This document shows positions 34,365 through 43,427 of a stretch of DNA of 64,000 bases, in pieces (the stretch's first letter is position 1; every line of letters begins with the position of its first letter). The stretch is from Bacillota bacterium. Lineage in GTDB: Bacteria; Bacillota; Clostridia; Christensenellales; CAG-138. The stretch is taken from the NCBI GenBank assembly GCA_023455425.1, contig JAEYCM010000037.1:1-64000 (forward strand), written 5' to 3'. The translations under genes were made by a program, and so were the position numbers. The notes beneath the pieces are model-generated. The model made no database searches. It saw only the letters and a program-made list of their open reading frames with translations, and was not told where the DNA came from.

Positions 34365-35612
34365 CTAATCCTCTGGGGTTGGGGATTTTTTACTGCCTGT
34401 GGGTTGCTCGATGGGGGTCGATTTTTCGCTCAGTTCTATCCTGTGCTCTATTCTGAGTTCAGGAAGCTTAAGAGAAGTGTTTAGCACATTAGCTGTGCTG
34501 ATCTTTGATCGAAAGTCCACATGAGCATAGATATTCGCCGTAGTTGAATAATTGCTATGTCCAAGCCATTGCTGAATTAGCTTGATATCAATGCCGTTAG
34601 CTAAGAGAATGGTGGCACAGCTATGCCGCAGATCATGGAAGCGAATCTTGGGGAGATTATGCTTCTTTATCTCCTGGCGAAACCGATTAGTCACATAATC
34701 TGGCTCAATAAGATCTCCTACTGCATCAACACAGATATAGTCGCTGTACTTATCGTTGTAGCTATCGCCCAAGATCAGTCTGTTTGTAGCCTTCTTGTCC
34801 CATAGTTCGCGTAAGTAGTCTTCGATTTGTGGAATTAAGGGAAGTGTTCGTGTGCTTGATTTCGTCTTCGTGCCATTAACCGAAAACAACTCCCTTTCCC
34901 CGTTTGGCTTTGCACTTACTACTGTGTGATCAATTGTAATGGTCTTACCGATAAAATCTATGGCTGACCATTTTAGGCCGATTGCCTCACTACGCCTTAA
35001 CCCATATAGACAACTTAGTATGACAGGCGCTTCAATAGTACTGCCTTGGAAGCACATCAACAATTGATTGATATCCTCTTCGACAAGGTAATTTGAGACA
35101 TAAGGTCGCACCTTTGGCTTCTCTACCCTGTCTGCCGGATTGCTTTCAATAAGTTCAAGCTTAACAGCACTTTGAAGTGCTTTTCGGATATTCGCGTGAT
35201 AATGGATAATCGTGTTTGGAGAAATTGGACGTTGTTTAGTTTCGTGCTGATAAAATTCCTGAATATCCTTTGGCCTCAAATCCACAAGCTTTATTTTCCG
35301 TGCCGCAAAGTAAGGCGCTATATGCCTTTCTACAATCCTGCGGTACTCGGCATATGTTGTTACGGCAAGATTTGACTTAACCATATCAAGCCATCTTTCC
35401 ATAAAGGCCGAAAAGAGAATATCTTCCCCAAGCGCTGTCGGAATTTGATAATTTGAACGGATATCCTGCAAAATCTTTTCCGCTTTGCGCTTGTTGCCCT
35501 TGACAGGTAGTCCTGTTGGAAGCCATTTTTGCACTCTTTTGTTGTCAAGGTTCTTGTAGCTGATGACTACATAAAAGTAACCCTTTTTCTCTGTAAGGTG
35601 TCCAGCTATCAT
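34365..35612 (-). CDS. int: Tyrosine-type site-specific integrase
   Basis: The 415-residue recombinase inserts the element at tRNA-Leu. An N-terminal arm-binding domain (1-60), a SAM-like core-binding domain (62-165) and the catalytic domain follow. Active-site residues: Arg206 (GLRRSEAIGL), His326-x-x-Arg329 (HDLRHS), His352 (LGHSNYSTT) and Tyr362 (NIYAHV). AGGAGG precedes the ATG at 35612. It lies 14 bases inside the left junction and is co-oriented with the excisionase. Confidence 0.95.
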   Translation of the reverse strand: MIAGHLTEKKGYFYVVISYKNLDNKRVQKWLPTGLPVKGNKRKAEKILQDIRSNYQIPTALGEDILFSAFMERWLDMVKSNLAVTTYAEYRRIVERHIAPYFAARKIKLVDLRPKDIQEFYQHETKQRPISPNTIIHYHANIRKALQSAVKLELIESNPADRVEKPKVRPYVSNYLVEEDINQLLMCFQGSTIEAPVILSCLYGLRRSEAIGLKWSAIDFIGKTITIDHTVVSAKPNGERELFSVNGTKTKSSTRTLPLIPQIEDYLRELWDKKATNRLILGDSYNDKYSDYICVDAVGDLIEPDYVTNRFRQEIKKHNLPKIRFHDLRHSCATILLANGIDIKLIQQWLGHSNYSTTANIYAHVDFRSKISTANVLNTSLKLPELRIEHRIELSEKSTPIEQPTGSKKSPTPED

Positions 35613-35631
35613 AATAATCCTCCTTGATAGC

Positions 35632-35823
35632 CTAACACCCAGTATGCAACTCTATTTTATCACCGGAAGTCAGCAAATCCAATACGACGGATCGGGGAAT
35701 TCTGTATGTACTTCCAATCATTACATGGGGTACCTTGTTATTTTTGATCATTTTATAACATGTTTTTGTGCTTATTTTTAATTCGTTGGCCAAGTCTTTT
35801 ATTGTAAGTGCAGACGTGTTCAT
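35632..35823 (-). CDS. xis: Excisionase-like DNA-binding protein
   Basis: A 63-residue protein with a MerR/Xis-type winged helix (TIKDLANELKISTKTCYKMIKN, then VPHVMIGSTYRIPRSVV). Proteins like this bend attachment-site DNA and push the integrase toward excision. It is immediately upstream of int (19-base gap), with AAAGGAAAT ahead of the ATG. Confidence 0.85.
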   Translation of the reverse strand: MNTSALTIKDLANELKISTKTCYKMIKNNKVPHVMIGSTYRIPRSVVLDLLTSGDKIELHTGC

Positions 35824-35852
35824 TTTTTATATTTCCTTTATTAGATTTGAAT

Positions 35853-35966
35853 GTGGACATTTAGAAGTACAAAAATGGGGTTGTAGGTATTATCCTACGC
35901 ACCCCCTTAAATCTGACGCTTAAAACCCTAGAAAAATAGGCGCTTTCGGAATTTCTAAATGTCCAC
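35853..35966. repeat. 112-bp structured element, copy A
   Basis: The element begins GTGGACATTTAGAA and ends TTCTAAATGTCCAC, a perfect 14-bp terminal inverted repeat. Inside is a GTAGG/CCTAC hairpin embedded in GGGGT/ACCCC. A second copy of the same length, order and orientation is at 53086-53196. It lies upstream of xis in the left-end regulatory region. Possibly a MITE, a structured RNA or a recombination site. Confidence 0.7.
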
Positions 35967-36107
35967 GGAATGGTCCGCTTTGGCGCGGCAAGCTTTGGTT
36001 GTAATTGTTATGACTTGCCTATATGTAGATAGTATATTGGCTTTCTTTTAATCCCGTTATATAATCATTCCAATAAAACTAATTTGGGCAAAATATGTAG
36101 GTATTAT

Positions 36108-37040
36108 ATGGATATTTGGGAAGAAGTTAACAAAGAATATGTTGCATTTCTGGCCGAGCATCAATTAGATGCAGGAGATAATATGCAATGGGTCAAACCC
36201 GTAGGTACTACTTTATATCACTATACCTCCATAGATGCTTTGTGTAAAATATTGACCACAAATACATTATGGGCAACTAAATATTCGTATCAAAATGACG
36301 CATCAGAAATTGAATATGGCATTAACCTCTTGGCAAAATGCATAGAAGAAAAGTCTGCGCACAAAGAACGATTACTGGGTGCAATAGCTACCTTTAAAGC
36401 AAAGACCCTGTCAGACTATTATTTTCTTAGTTTCTCTTTTGAAAAAGATTCGCTTCCTATGTGGAATTATTATGGATCATCATCTCGGAAATATGGTGTC
36501 ACTTTAGGCCTTTCGCCGGACTTCCTAGATTTATTTTATCCTTCCAGCCTTATGAATGGTGTATTAAAGAATCATCCTAAGCTTTTATATAACTCTCAGT
36601 CAAAAAAGACTAGTAATTTTATTGTTGGTGCCCATTGCCGAGAGGTAATTTATGATGTTCAGTTTCAAGAAAACATTTTTGATAAGATTATTCAACTGAC
36701 GGACAGGTGTATTGAGGGAAATATACACCTATGGAAGCTAATGTTTGGTTGTGCAGCAGAGCATATAATCTTTATGAAAGATCCTTGCGCCAGTTCCGAA
36801 AGAGAATTTAGGCTGGCATTTAGAATTCCTCAAAAAGAGGTTAAGCACTTCAGACTAAATGATACCTTCTTAGTTCCATATATTGTTTGTCAATATGGCT
36901 TGCAGAGACACTTAACCGAAATAATATTGAGCCCGTATAACAAATCCGATATTGCAAAAGCAGGTCTTGAAGAATTTCTAGAATCTCTAAAGCTAGATAA
37001 TGTTTCAGTATCTTTTTCGTCATTGCCAAATCGCTATTAA
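36108..37040 (+). CDS. DUF2971-family protein
   Basis: The 310-residue protein has the DUF2971 opening TLYHYTSIDALCKILTTNTLWATKYSYQNDASEIEYG (about residues 33-70 as a whole; HYTS and ND-x-x-E are the key parts), then YFLSFSFEKDSLPMWNYYG and a C-terminal IILSPYNK. Members of this group are often found in defence islands and mobile elements, and some have an ADP-ribosyltransferase-like fold; activity is unproven. ATG 36108 (TAGGT upstream) is chosen over a TTG eight codons earlier. It is alone, with its own terminator. Confidence 0.82.
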   Translation: MDIWEEVNKEYVAFLAEHQLDAGDNMQWVKPVGTTLYHYTSIDALCKILTTNTLWATKYSYQNDASEIEYGINLLAKCIEEKSAHKERLLGAIATFKAKTLSDYYFLSFSFEKDSLPMWNYYGSSSRKYGVTLGLSPDFLDLFYPSSLMNGVLKNHPKLLYNSQSKKTSNFIVGAHCREVIYDVQFQENIFDKIIQLTDRCIEGNIHLWKLMFGCAAEHIIFMKDPCASSEREFRLAFRIPQKEVKHFRLNDTFLVPYIVCQYGLQRHLTEIILSPYNKSDIAKAGLEEFLESLKLDNVSVSFSSLPNRY

Positions 37041-37092
37041 TATTGATTATATCTTTCTTTTTTTAAAGACAAACTTTTGAGTATTTTAAAAG

Positions 37093-37142
37093 GCTCTAAA
37101 AATCGGTAAATCGTGTTTAAAACGATCTAGACCGATTTTTAA
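37093..37142 (+). terminator. Terminator after the DUF2971 gene
   Basis: AAAAATCGGT / ACCGATTTTT arms flank an inner ATCGT/ACGAT hairpin. The outer stem gives a T tail. Confidence 0.75.
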
Positions 37143-37210
37143 ATTTACCTTTTAAAACAGATATAACAACTAATGAATTGTAAGATATTCTCATCTATGA
37201 TACCATAAAT

Positions 37211-37505
37211 ATCAGAACGAGGAGCCATGTTTTGTGGGCTCCAAGACGAATTAGGCGGTAGCCTCTGGACCACCGACGAGGTGAAAAGGAGGTATAAGTT
37301 ACCTCGTCGAGTATTACGAATGAGGAGGTAGCTGCTAATAGTGGAATGGATAGTTGCATTAATTGCAGTCGTGTTGGTAATCCAATCGGCAATCCGTGAA
37401 GCGAAAAAGTAAACCGCCTATTGCCGTAGGCGGTTTACTCGCAAAAGTGTTACATGTAAAGCGATGAACTACTGAGGCTACCGTCTAATCGGCTCCTCGT
37501 TCTAT
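37211..37505 (+). ncRNA. End-paired structured RNA, candidate type I toxin mRNA
   Basis: The 5' part pairs with the 3' part over a long range: AGAACGAGGAGCC (37214-37226) with GGCTCCTCGTTCT (37491-37503), 13 of 13; and ATTAGGCGGTAGCCTC (37250-37265) with GAGGCTACCGTCTAAT (37474-37489), 16 with one G-U. The 5' GGAGCC can instead pair with a nearby GGCTCC (37237-37242), so two folds compete. Inside are CGACGAGGT/ACCTCGTCG enclosing an AAAAGGAGGTAT loop, and a GTAAACCGCC/GGCGGTTTAC hairpin (37409-37438). Between them lies a 23-codon hydrophobic peptide frame. The design is that of type I toxin messages; no antisense RNA is proven. Confidence 0.6.
37341..37412 (+). CDS. Candidate type I toxin peptide (23 aa)
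   Basis: The frame GTG 37341 to TAA 37410-37412 encodes MEWIVALIAVVLVIQSAIREAKK: one membrane-spanning stretch (residues 3-18) then a charged end, the pattern of small membrane toxins. GAGGAGGT lies 11 bases before the GTG. It is embedded in the end-paired RNA described above. I know of no exact family match. Confidence 0.5.
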   Translation: MEWIVALIAVVLVIQSAIREAKK

Positions 37506-37685
37506 CTAAAATTCTAACACTATTATAACCAGAATTCAACTGCAAATACCGCTGTTTAGCTATGTTTTGTGCTGTTTTTAGAACTATTGTTATGTAAAGA
37601 TACTATGACATGATCACGCTACAACTGGCAAGCACCATTATTTCTTCCTACTTAATCTGCAATAATTCAAAAGCGAGGTGTCATT

Positions 37686-38504
37686 ATGAAAAAATGGAGC
37701 CGACGCGCCAGTATTGCTACAGTTATCAGCGTGATCATTGCAGCTCTAGCCTTAATCTTCTCAATATGGCAATCCCGTGAGCCATCCGAGCCCGCTTCTG
37801 GTGCCGAAACTACTGTTGGAGGCGACGTTAACATTGAAGACACTTCTGATGGCTCAAACATAATCATTGGAGATAACAATGTTATTTCCGAAGACATCAG
37901 CAGCAGCGATGAGCTTTTCGAGAGCGTATTCTACATAAGCTTCCTGAAACCATTAGTGATTAATAAAAGTGCAATCTATTTTGACGAGTTTTCTAATAAT
38001 CCTGAATATAGGGTTCTAGCCTCAGCCAACCTTGACTTTGTATCAAATGCAAACATCATTATTGAGAATATTAATACCGGACTCTCCAGGGAATATAGAG
38101 TCTATGAAATTCATAAAGAACGTAAAATCGGAACAATCAGCGCAGGAACTTACCGCATCAAGCTTTTTACACACAATGAGCTCAGATTTCAAGAAGTTAT
38201 AAATTTAGATACGCATAATATTGGTGAAGATGGGGAATGGCATTATGACATGTATGTCTTAGATGACTTTTTCGATAATGCTATAATAACGCCCATCTCG
38301 TTGGGCGATCAAATCGATTTAATTGAGTATAGTGTTTTCGGGCTATATCCAGAAGAAGCAACAATGTTTACAATGTTTGAGACCAACTTTATTGATGAAA
38401 ATGGCACATTCGAAGGAGATTTCTATCTTCTTCCGGGTCATTACACCCTATACAATGCAATAACGTCGGCTGTTATGGAACCGATTGAATTTGATGTTAA
38501 TTGA
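37686..38504 (+). CDS. Membrane-anchored extracytoplasmic protein (272 aa)
   Basis: One N-terminal membrane helix (about residues 11-29, ATVISVIIAALALIFSI) after a KKWSRR start, then an acidic low-complexity linker (VGGDVNIEDTSDGSNIIIGDNN, residues 45-66 region) and a soluble domain of about 190 residues outside the cell, rich in beta-strand patterns (SAGTYRIKLFTHNEL, LLPGHYTLYNAITS). The latter two blocks resemble each other and may be two beta-sandwich repeats. GCGAGGTG precedes the ATG. Unknown function. Confidence 0.7.
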   Translation: MKKWSRRASIATVISVIIAALALIFSIWQSREPSEPASGAETTVGGDVNIEDTSDGSNIIIGDNNVISEDISSSDELFESVFYISFLKPLVINKSAIYFDEFSNNPEYRVLASANLDFVSNANIIIENINTGLSREYRVYEIHKERKIGTISAGTYRIKLFTHNELRFQEVINLDTHNIGEDGEWHYDMYVLDDFFDNAIITPISLGDQIDLIEYSVFGLYPEEATMFTMFETNFIDENGTFEGDFYLLPGHYTLYNAITSAVMEPIEFDVN

Positions 38505-38574
38505 ACGCATGCAGGTGAATTTATGGCTTTCTGTTTTTTATAGTACCCTTCTATTTATCGAATGATAACATGAC

Positions 38575-38642
38575 ATCCCCACACTACTTCTATGCTGGTC
38601 TGGATACCAGCGAGCATGGACTTCGCTAATAGCCGTGGGGAT
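38575..38642. other. Closed stem-loop between convergent genes
   Basis: ATCCCCAC (38575-38582) pairs with GTGGGGAT (38635-38642) around an inner hairpin GCTGGT/ACCAGC (38594-38611). It may be a two-way terminator or a small RNA; there is no long T run. Confidence 0.45.
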
Positions 38643-38653
38643 TGACCGTAACA

Positions 38654-39121
38654 TCATTGGCGCCCGTTTGTGCTATTAAAATCCGGTGCTTCAAAATAAA
38701 GATCGAGCCCGTAATATCCCTCAGCGGCCATAAACCGTTTTGCAGAAACCAACAGGAGATCAAAGCCAAATTTGCTATTTCGGTCGAACTGCTTGTCTAT
38801 CTCATTGGCTAGGGCGTCAATACGGAGTTTGTTGCCTACCCTCATAAGCTCTTTATGGGCGAGCACATAAATGTGCACTGCGACATCCTTGATCATGTTA
38901 CCGTGCCGCACTCTTGGAACATCCACATCAAAACAAATGAATACATCTTGCTCAGTATTTACGTCTGGGATATATCCGTATGGATATATCTTTTTGTAGA
39001 CCAGGCTTTCCGCGTCATCGCTTTTTTCATCGGGCTTCGCGAGCAAGTTTATGATAGCCTCATTGGAGGTAATTAGCTGAATCAGTTTTAGCTTATAGCT
39101 TGTAAGTTCGGAGAGATACAT
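38654..39121 (-). CDS. Hypothetical protein, possibly phage structural (155 aa)
   Basis: A soluble 155-residue protein with mixed helix and strand (LTSYKLKLIQLITSNEAIINLL; VAVHIYVLAHKELMRVGNKLRIDALANEIDKQF; FDLLLVSAKRFMAAEGYYGLDLYFEAPDFN). The block with RIDALANEIDKQF followed by a strand-rich end recalls phage tail-terminator or neck proteins, but the match is weak. Its ATG overlaps the stop of the small upstream gene (TAATG). Confidence 0.65.
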   Translation of the reverse strand: MYLSELTSYKLKLIQLITSNEAIINLLAKPDEKSDDAESLVYKKIYPYGYIPDVNTEQDVFICFDVDVPRVRHGNMIKDVAVHIYVLAHKELMRVGNKLRIDALANEIDKQFDRNSKFGFDLLLVSAKRFMAAEGYYGLDLYFEAPDFNSTNGRQ

Positions 39122-39252
39122 TACTTGCCCTCCGTATGCTTTTCGAGCACAGCGGCAACCAAATCGTCTGCGTTTACCTTGCTCAAAGAGCTAAGCGTTT
39201 CAACCAGGTAGTCTTCCTGAGTCATTGAAACCATCTCTTTGCTTTCTTCCAT
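39121..39252 (-). CDS. Small acidic protein (43 aa)
   Basis: MEESKEMVSMTQEDYLVETLSS start, acidic and helical, no known domain. ATG 39252 follows AAAGGAAAT (12-base spacing); the longer frame to 39339 lacks a site. Its TAA overlaps the next ATG, so the pair is translated together. Confidence 0.55.
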   Translation of the reverse strand: MEESKEMVSMTQEDYLVETLSSLSKVNADDLVAAVLEKHTEGK

Positions 39253-39546
39253 AATAAGTATATTTCCTTTCTGTAGCTCCCACATCACCCATGTTTGTTT
39301 GATGCGAACGCGCCATATAATTTTGAAGGGTGCGGCCATGTGAGGGAGCGGTGGCCGCTGCCGCCGTACCGACGATTTCCAGTTCGTCCCCTCGCTATAT
39401 CAACAGGCAAGGAGACTCTGTCAATATACAAAAAAAGAGCCGTTTTATTAGTGTGGAACGGCCCAAAACCACATGGAGAAAACCAACCCATGCCATGGCT
39501 TGCACGGATCTATATCAGCGCGTGTGAAGCCACGCCAATACCATTT

Positions 39547-39735
39547 TTACTGTTCAATGAATTTCTCAATTTCATCAATCTTCCATTCGTCGAACCAGGC
39601 GTCACCCTTGAACCACTGGGAGAGCACCGATGGGTGAACTCCGATTTTTTTGGCAAACCATTTCTTTTTGATTCCGCGATCCGCCAGATATACTTTTACT
39701 TTATCTTGTAAATAAATGGGCTCGTTTGTTTGCAC
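39547..39735 (-). CDS. Cro/C1-type helix-turn-helix protein (62 aa)
   Basis: The protein carries an HTH of the XRE kind: VKVYLADRGIKKKWFAKKIGVHPSVLSQWFKGDA. GTG 39735 follows AAAGGAGAG with nine bases; the TTG eight codons upstream covers the site itself. The region 39253-39546 downstream holds only a short hairpin and no gene. It may control the leftward operon. Confidence 0.75.
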   Translation of the reverse strand: MQTNEPIYLQDKVKVYLADRGIKKKWFAKKIGVHPSVLSQWFKGDAWFDEWKIDEIEKFIEQ

Positions 39736-39879
39736 GAAACTGTACTCTCCTTTCCGCAATGCGATTAGCCGTAAAGCATAATTTACATTTATATCATTAT
39801 ATACTTTCAGTCACTTCAAAAAATGGGGTGGTGAATTTATCCGTCCCAGAGGAGAGAATATCACCCCTGTTTTCTGCTT

Positions 39880-40650
39880 CTATTTTCCGTTTTTCTTGTT
39901 GCTTTCCCGCTTTCTTGCCGAGGCGCAAGCGGCGCAATATTTCTTTTTATTATTAGTCACGCTTATAGGAACGTTGCAAACTTTACAGCTTCCTACCATC
40001 TTATCCCCGACGTAGCGGAGATAGTGAAGCGCAATGTCACCTTTCTCCGCAAACGCAAATTCGAGTGCCACAGTCCCGTTTTCAACAAGAATTGGGACCG
40101 TAAACCGGAGATCCGTTTTCTTCTTTGCTAAATCCGTCCGCGCTTTGAATTCCACGAAACCAGCTTCATAAAGTCGGTTTAGCAGCTTGATTCTTTGGAT
40201 TCCATTTACGGTTTTCAAGCCAGCCAAAGAGAAAAGTTCATCGTTGTTTTCTGGGATATAGGTGTTGGGCTTTTCGGGGTTATAAAATCTGCGGAGCTTG
40301 AACCAGGCAAGAAACGTAAACGCTAAGCGTTCTGCCTTAGCATGGTTAAGCGCCCGTATTTTCTTGATCTCCTCTTCGAAAACCACAACTTGCTTCCCCT
40401 CTAGGTCTCGGGGCTGTTCTCTGGGTGTAGCACTCTCAAGAATCCCATCAAGCATTTCGTCCACATCCTTTGCGGGTATTCCCTCAAAGAATGCAGCCCC
40501 AAACCGCTTGAGCTTTTCGAGCAATTTTTTATGGGAGTACTGGGTTTTGACTAGGTAAGCTACGACTGCTTTCAGTTTCCGCATTCCTTCCGAATCATCT
40601 GGTGATAGTACATCCTTCATCAATGCCTTTGCATTACTCATTCTTGTCAT
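39880..40650 (-). CDS. Zinc-ribbon protein downstream of the polymerase (256 aa)
   Basis: A mostly helical protein (1-110) with a winged-helix-like middle (SLAGLKTVNGIQRIKLLNRLYEAGFVEFKART) and a C-terminal Cys4 zinc ribbon (CKVCN...YCAACASARKRESNKKNGK, about residues 222-250) ending in a basic tail. It starts 16 bases after the polymerase stop, so they share a transcript. It may bind template or promoter for the polymerase; that is inference from position and the nucleic-acid-binding look. Confidence 0.75.
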   Translation of the reverse strand: MTRMSNAKALMKDVLSPDDSEGMRKLKAVVAYLVKTQYSHKKLLEKLKRFGAAFFEGIPAKDVDEMLDGILESATPREQPRDLEGKQVVVFEEEIKKIRALNHAKAERLAFTFLAWFKLRRFYNPEKPNTYIPENNDELFSLAGLKTVNGIQRIKLLNRLYEAGFVEFKARTDLAKKKTDLRFTVPILVENGTVALEFAFAEKGDIALHYLRYVGDKMVGSCKVCNVPISVTNNKKKYCAACASARKRESNKKNGK

Positions 40651-40665
40651 ATAAATATCTAACTC

Positions 40666-43374
40666 CTACTTTTCAGGTATAATTTCAAGCATATCTTCCC
40701 CCATGAGGTTCCAAATGACTTTCTCTGGACACCTTCGCTTCTGCGCAAGCAACGCTTCAAAAAGCACTCTTCTGTCTCCAGAGCAGGTCTCCAACATTTC
40801 GTCGTGAAAAAACGTCCGCAAATTGCGATAACGTTCAGAGTCATGGATTTTCTCTTTTCCAAAATCGCCGGAACGAGTAAAGCTAAGCTTTGCAAACGCA
40901 GCGTTAATTTGTCCATACCGCAACATATACCCGCCTATTTTCCCCACAACCGATGAATCGACCATCTCACCGTTACTAAACGATTGTAGAAGGTCTTTTC
41001 CGCTCGGCTTTAGAGATATATCTTTGACCAACCGCTCAAATATGTGACATATTTTGTTGACGGTGCACGGGCTATCAATGGAGGGATAATACCGCCTATA
41101 TCGAGCAATCGTATCATCCTGCGCCGGACTAAGCGACTCTGGAGGTAGTTTGAGCAGATCCTCAAGTAGAATCCCGTAATTGTACCGGCTCTCCTGGTTG
41201 AAAACTTTTTCGTAATGTTTAATTTTTTCATCGGTATCCGCATAGCGATAGCGCATGAAGTATGGCCGTTCAAACGCCACAAGCTTATTATTGAAGCGCA
41301 TTGTTTCCTCATCGGCATTATGTACAATAACCAGGCTTTTCGGACTACTTTTGTAAGTGCGATTTATCTTTTTATACTGCCAATTTTCGGGAATGTGTGG
41401 GGAAACTCCGGTCTTGGCCTTATCGATTTCAACGCCGACCAGTTCCCCTAGAATTTGTATGCGTCGCTGCAATTCCGCGCATTCAGGCGAAGACGGAGCG
41501 TATTGGCATGCCATTGCGGAGAAGGTAGCGCCTTTATTCGAGAGCTGCCCAACCTTAGAATTCAAGCCGTTGACATCGGCGCGAATTAGCGCTTCCGGCG
41601 TGATAGCTGACTTAATGGGGTTCTTGGGATCATACATCAAGGGGACCGGATCATCGGTTGCGCCTTTAATGAGAGCCGAATCATTCGAAGAGAAAACCCT
41701 GTCGCCATCAAAGTCGCAATTCTGCGCCTGTAGCGCGGTAAGATCGCTTATCGGAAGGATGATCCCGCTCTGAATCGTATCGTACCACCGCAATGCATCG
41801 TTTCCCTTATACAGCTCACGTACCGCTATCTCGGATGGTGCAATAACGGGGCTTCGCATCAAAACAACCTCAGAAGGTTGGTCGGCGCACTTGTTCCAAT
41901 AGTGCGAGCAAACATGTCCTTTCGGTATCAGCCCTGTAACGGAGACATCGTTTCTCCCACTCTGATGGATGATGTGTTGTATTTGTGCCACAGGATCACT
42001 GACGAGAAACTGGTAGTTCCCCCGAACTTCAATCTTACCGATCTTGGCCGCTCTGAGTTTTGATTCCGCCTGCTTCAGGATTTCACCTTGGATGTATGCA
42101 TCCTGTAGTAAATCTGGGTTGCGCTTAACCGCCTTCATGAACAAAGGCTCATATCTGGGGGCCGACATCTCAAGATCGTCATCCAAGCAGGAATCATCGT
42201 CGTCCTCGGAACATCCTATCAGTGTTCGATACACAACATCAATATCGTCGGAGCAAAGCCTATTTAAATAGTCCTTTGTCCTGCTACAAAGGACTTGAAT
42301 GTCGCTGTTGTCAAGGTTGGGGAGCGCCGAAAGATACTGGTAGTTGAGCAGACGAAAATCATCATCGCGCTCCTTGCTCGGCACGACTACGCCCCAGCGC
42401 AGATTATAGCGAGCCATAGATTTGCCGTAGTAGTCCCAGCCGTCTTTCCGCCCATATATCCCGGCTGCCTTGAACTGGCTTTTGCCTATGAGCAAATCGA
42501 TATCCTCTATATCATGGTTGTTGCCATAGATATCACGCAATAAAGTCACGCCCAGGCTTCTACAATAATCTTTCCACCGGAAGGAAACAACGAGCCCCTT
42601 GACCCATGGCGCACGGATTATAAACTGGCTGGGCACATATCCGGTTCCATCCGATTGAAGGTAGCCAAGGTCAAGGGCCATCTGTTTTGCATATCCCGGA
42701 TCGCACAAACCCTGACCATCGAAGCTATTGATGGGAGGAAAGCTTTCCACTTCATTATAAAAGACGCGGCTGATGCTCTTCTCCGTTTTCCCGGATGTCT
42801 TCTCGATTACGGTTTGAACGTAATCCACTGGTAAATGCGGCCTTATTTGTTCATAATCGCTCACGACACATACCCGAGGGGGGCGGCTCAGGAAACTTAC
42901 GCCGCTCGAATTTAGTCCGAAATAAGCGTTGTACTTTGCCGGAACGAAATCATCCCCAAAATCCTCAGCGGTCAGCCCACAAGAAAGCGCCTCTATCAGA
43001 TAGTCGTATAGCTCCTCGCGGACGAACGAAACGGTATTCCTCCGTATCTGACCGGAACCGGCGCACAAACGGCAATACCGGTTCCCATTGAGGGCAAAGC
43101 CGGTCCTGGCCAGTTCCAAATATGCCTTCTCGTTCGGCCTCGCCCTACCAGAATCACCAGGGACCACAACGTTGACTATCTCCTCTCGCATTTCCTTGGT
43201 CGGGTCCCCATAGTAATCCCGTATTTTGTGGAATACTTGGTTATCCTGAACGGAAACGATCTCGGCTTTACCTTTACCTGTCACTGCATCGTCATAGGTC
43301 ACAGAGAGTTCGTTATAAGATGCCACGATATCTTTTGATGAGATACGATATATTTGATATAGCTTTTCTTGCAT
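40666..43374 (-). CDS. Single-chain RNA polymerase, YonO/QDE-1-like
   Basis: The 902-residue protein has the two-barrel polymerase signature: metal-binding DFDGD (about residues 554-558) in QAQNCDFDGDRVFSSND, preceded by VLMRSPVIAPSEI, equivalent to LxRxPxxxxxxI of RNA polymerase beta' and RNP of cellular RdRPs; and IIRAPWVKGLVVSF (about 252-265), like the KG motif of the first barrel. A Cys pair (CRLC, about 101-104) may bind zinc. Length is almost that of SP-beta YonO (a DNA-dependent, single-chain polymerase). The ATG at 43374 follows GGAGGAATA; seven upstream codons lack a site. It lies in a leftward operon with a helicase (54 bases upstream) and a zinc-ribbon protein. Template type, DNA or RNA, cannot be told from sequence. 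Confidence 0.82.
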   Translation of the reverse strand: MQEKLYQIYRISSKDIVASYNELSVTYDDAVTGKGKAEIVSVQDNQVFHKIRDYYGDPTKEMREEIVNVVVPGDSGRARPNEKAYLELARTGFALNGNRYCRLCAGSGQIRRNTVSFVREELYDYLIEALSCGLTAEDFGDDFVPAKYNAYFGLNSSGVSFLSRPPRVCVVSDYEQIRPHLPVDYVQTVIEKTSGKTEKSISRVFYNEVESFPPINSFDGQGLCDPGYAKQMALDLGYLQSDGTGYVPSQFIIRAPWVKGLVVSFRWKDYCRSLGVTLLRDIYGNNHDIEDIDLLIGKSQFKAAGIYGRKDGWDYYGKSMARYNLRWGVVVPSKERDDDFRLLNYQYLSALPNLDNSDIQVLCSRTKDYLNRLCSDDIDVVYRTLIGCSEDDDDSCLDDDLEMSAPRYEPLFMKAVKRNPDLLQDAYIQGEILKQAESKLRAAKIGKIEVRGNYQFLVSDPVAQIQHIIHQSGRNDVSVTGLIPKGHVCSHYWNKCADQPSEVVLMRSPVIAPSEIAVRELYKGNDALRWYDTIQSGIILPISDLTALQAQNCDFDGDRVFSSNDSALIKGATDDPVPLMYDPKNPIKSAITPEALIRADVNGLNSKVGQLSNKGATFSAMACQYAPSSPECAELQRRIQILGELVGVEIDKAKTGVSPHIPENWQYKKINRTYKSSPKSLVIVHNADEETMRFNNKLVAFERPYFMRYRYADTDEKIKHYEKVFNQESRYNYGILLEDLLKLPPESLSPAQDDTIARYRRYYPSIDSPCTVNKICHIFERLVKDISLKPSGKDLLQSFSNGEMVDSSVVGKIGGYMLRYGQINAAFAKLSFTRSGDFGKEKIHDSERYRNLRTFFHDEMLETCSGDRRVLFEALLAQKRRCPEKVIWNLMGEDMLEIIPEK

Positions 43375-43427
43375 TATTCCTCCGATTTGTTCCATATAAG
43401 GCCCTAAACTAATAAATAGTAGTGTAG

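Noticed and set aside
37195..37392. Minus-strand 65-codon frame across the end-paired RNA
   Set aside because: No ribosome-binding site; the pairing stems explain the sequence better.
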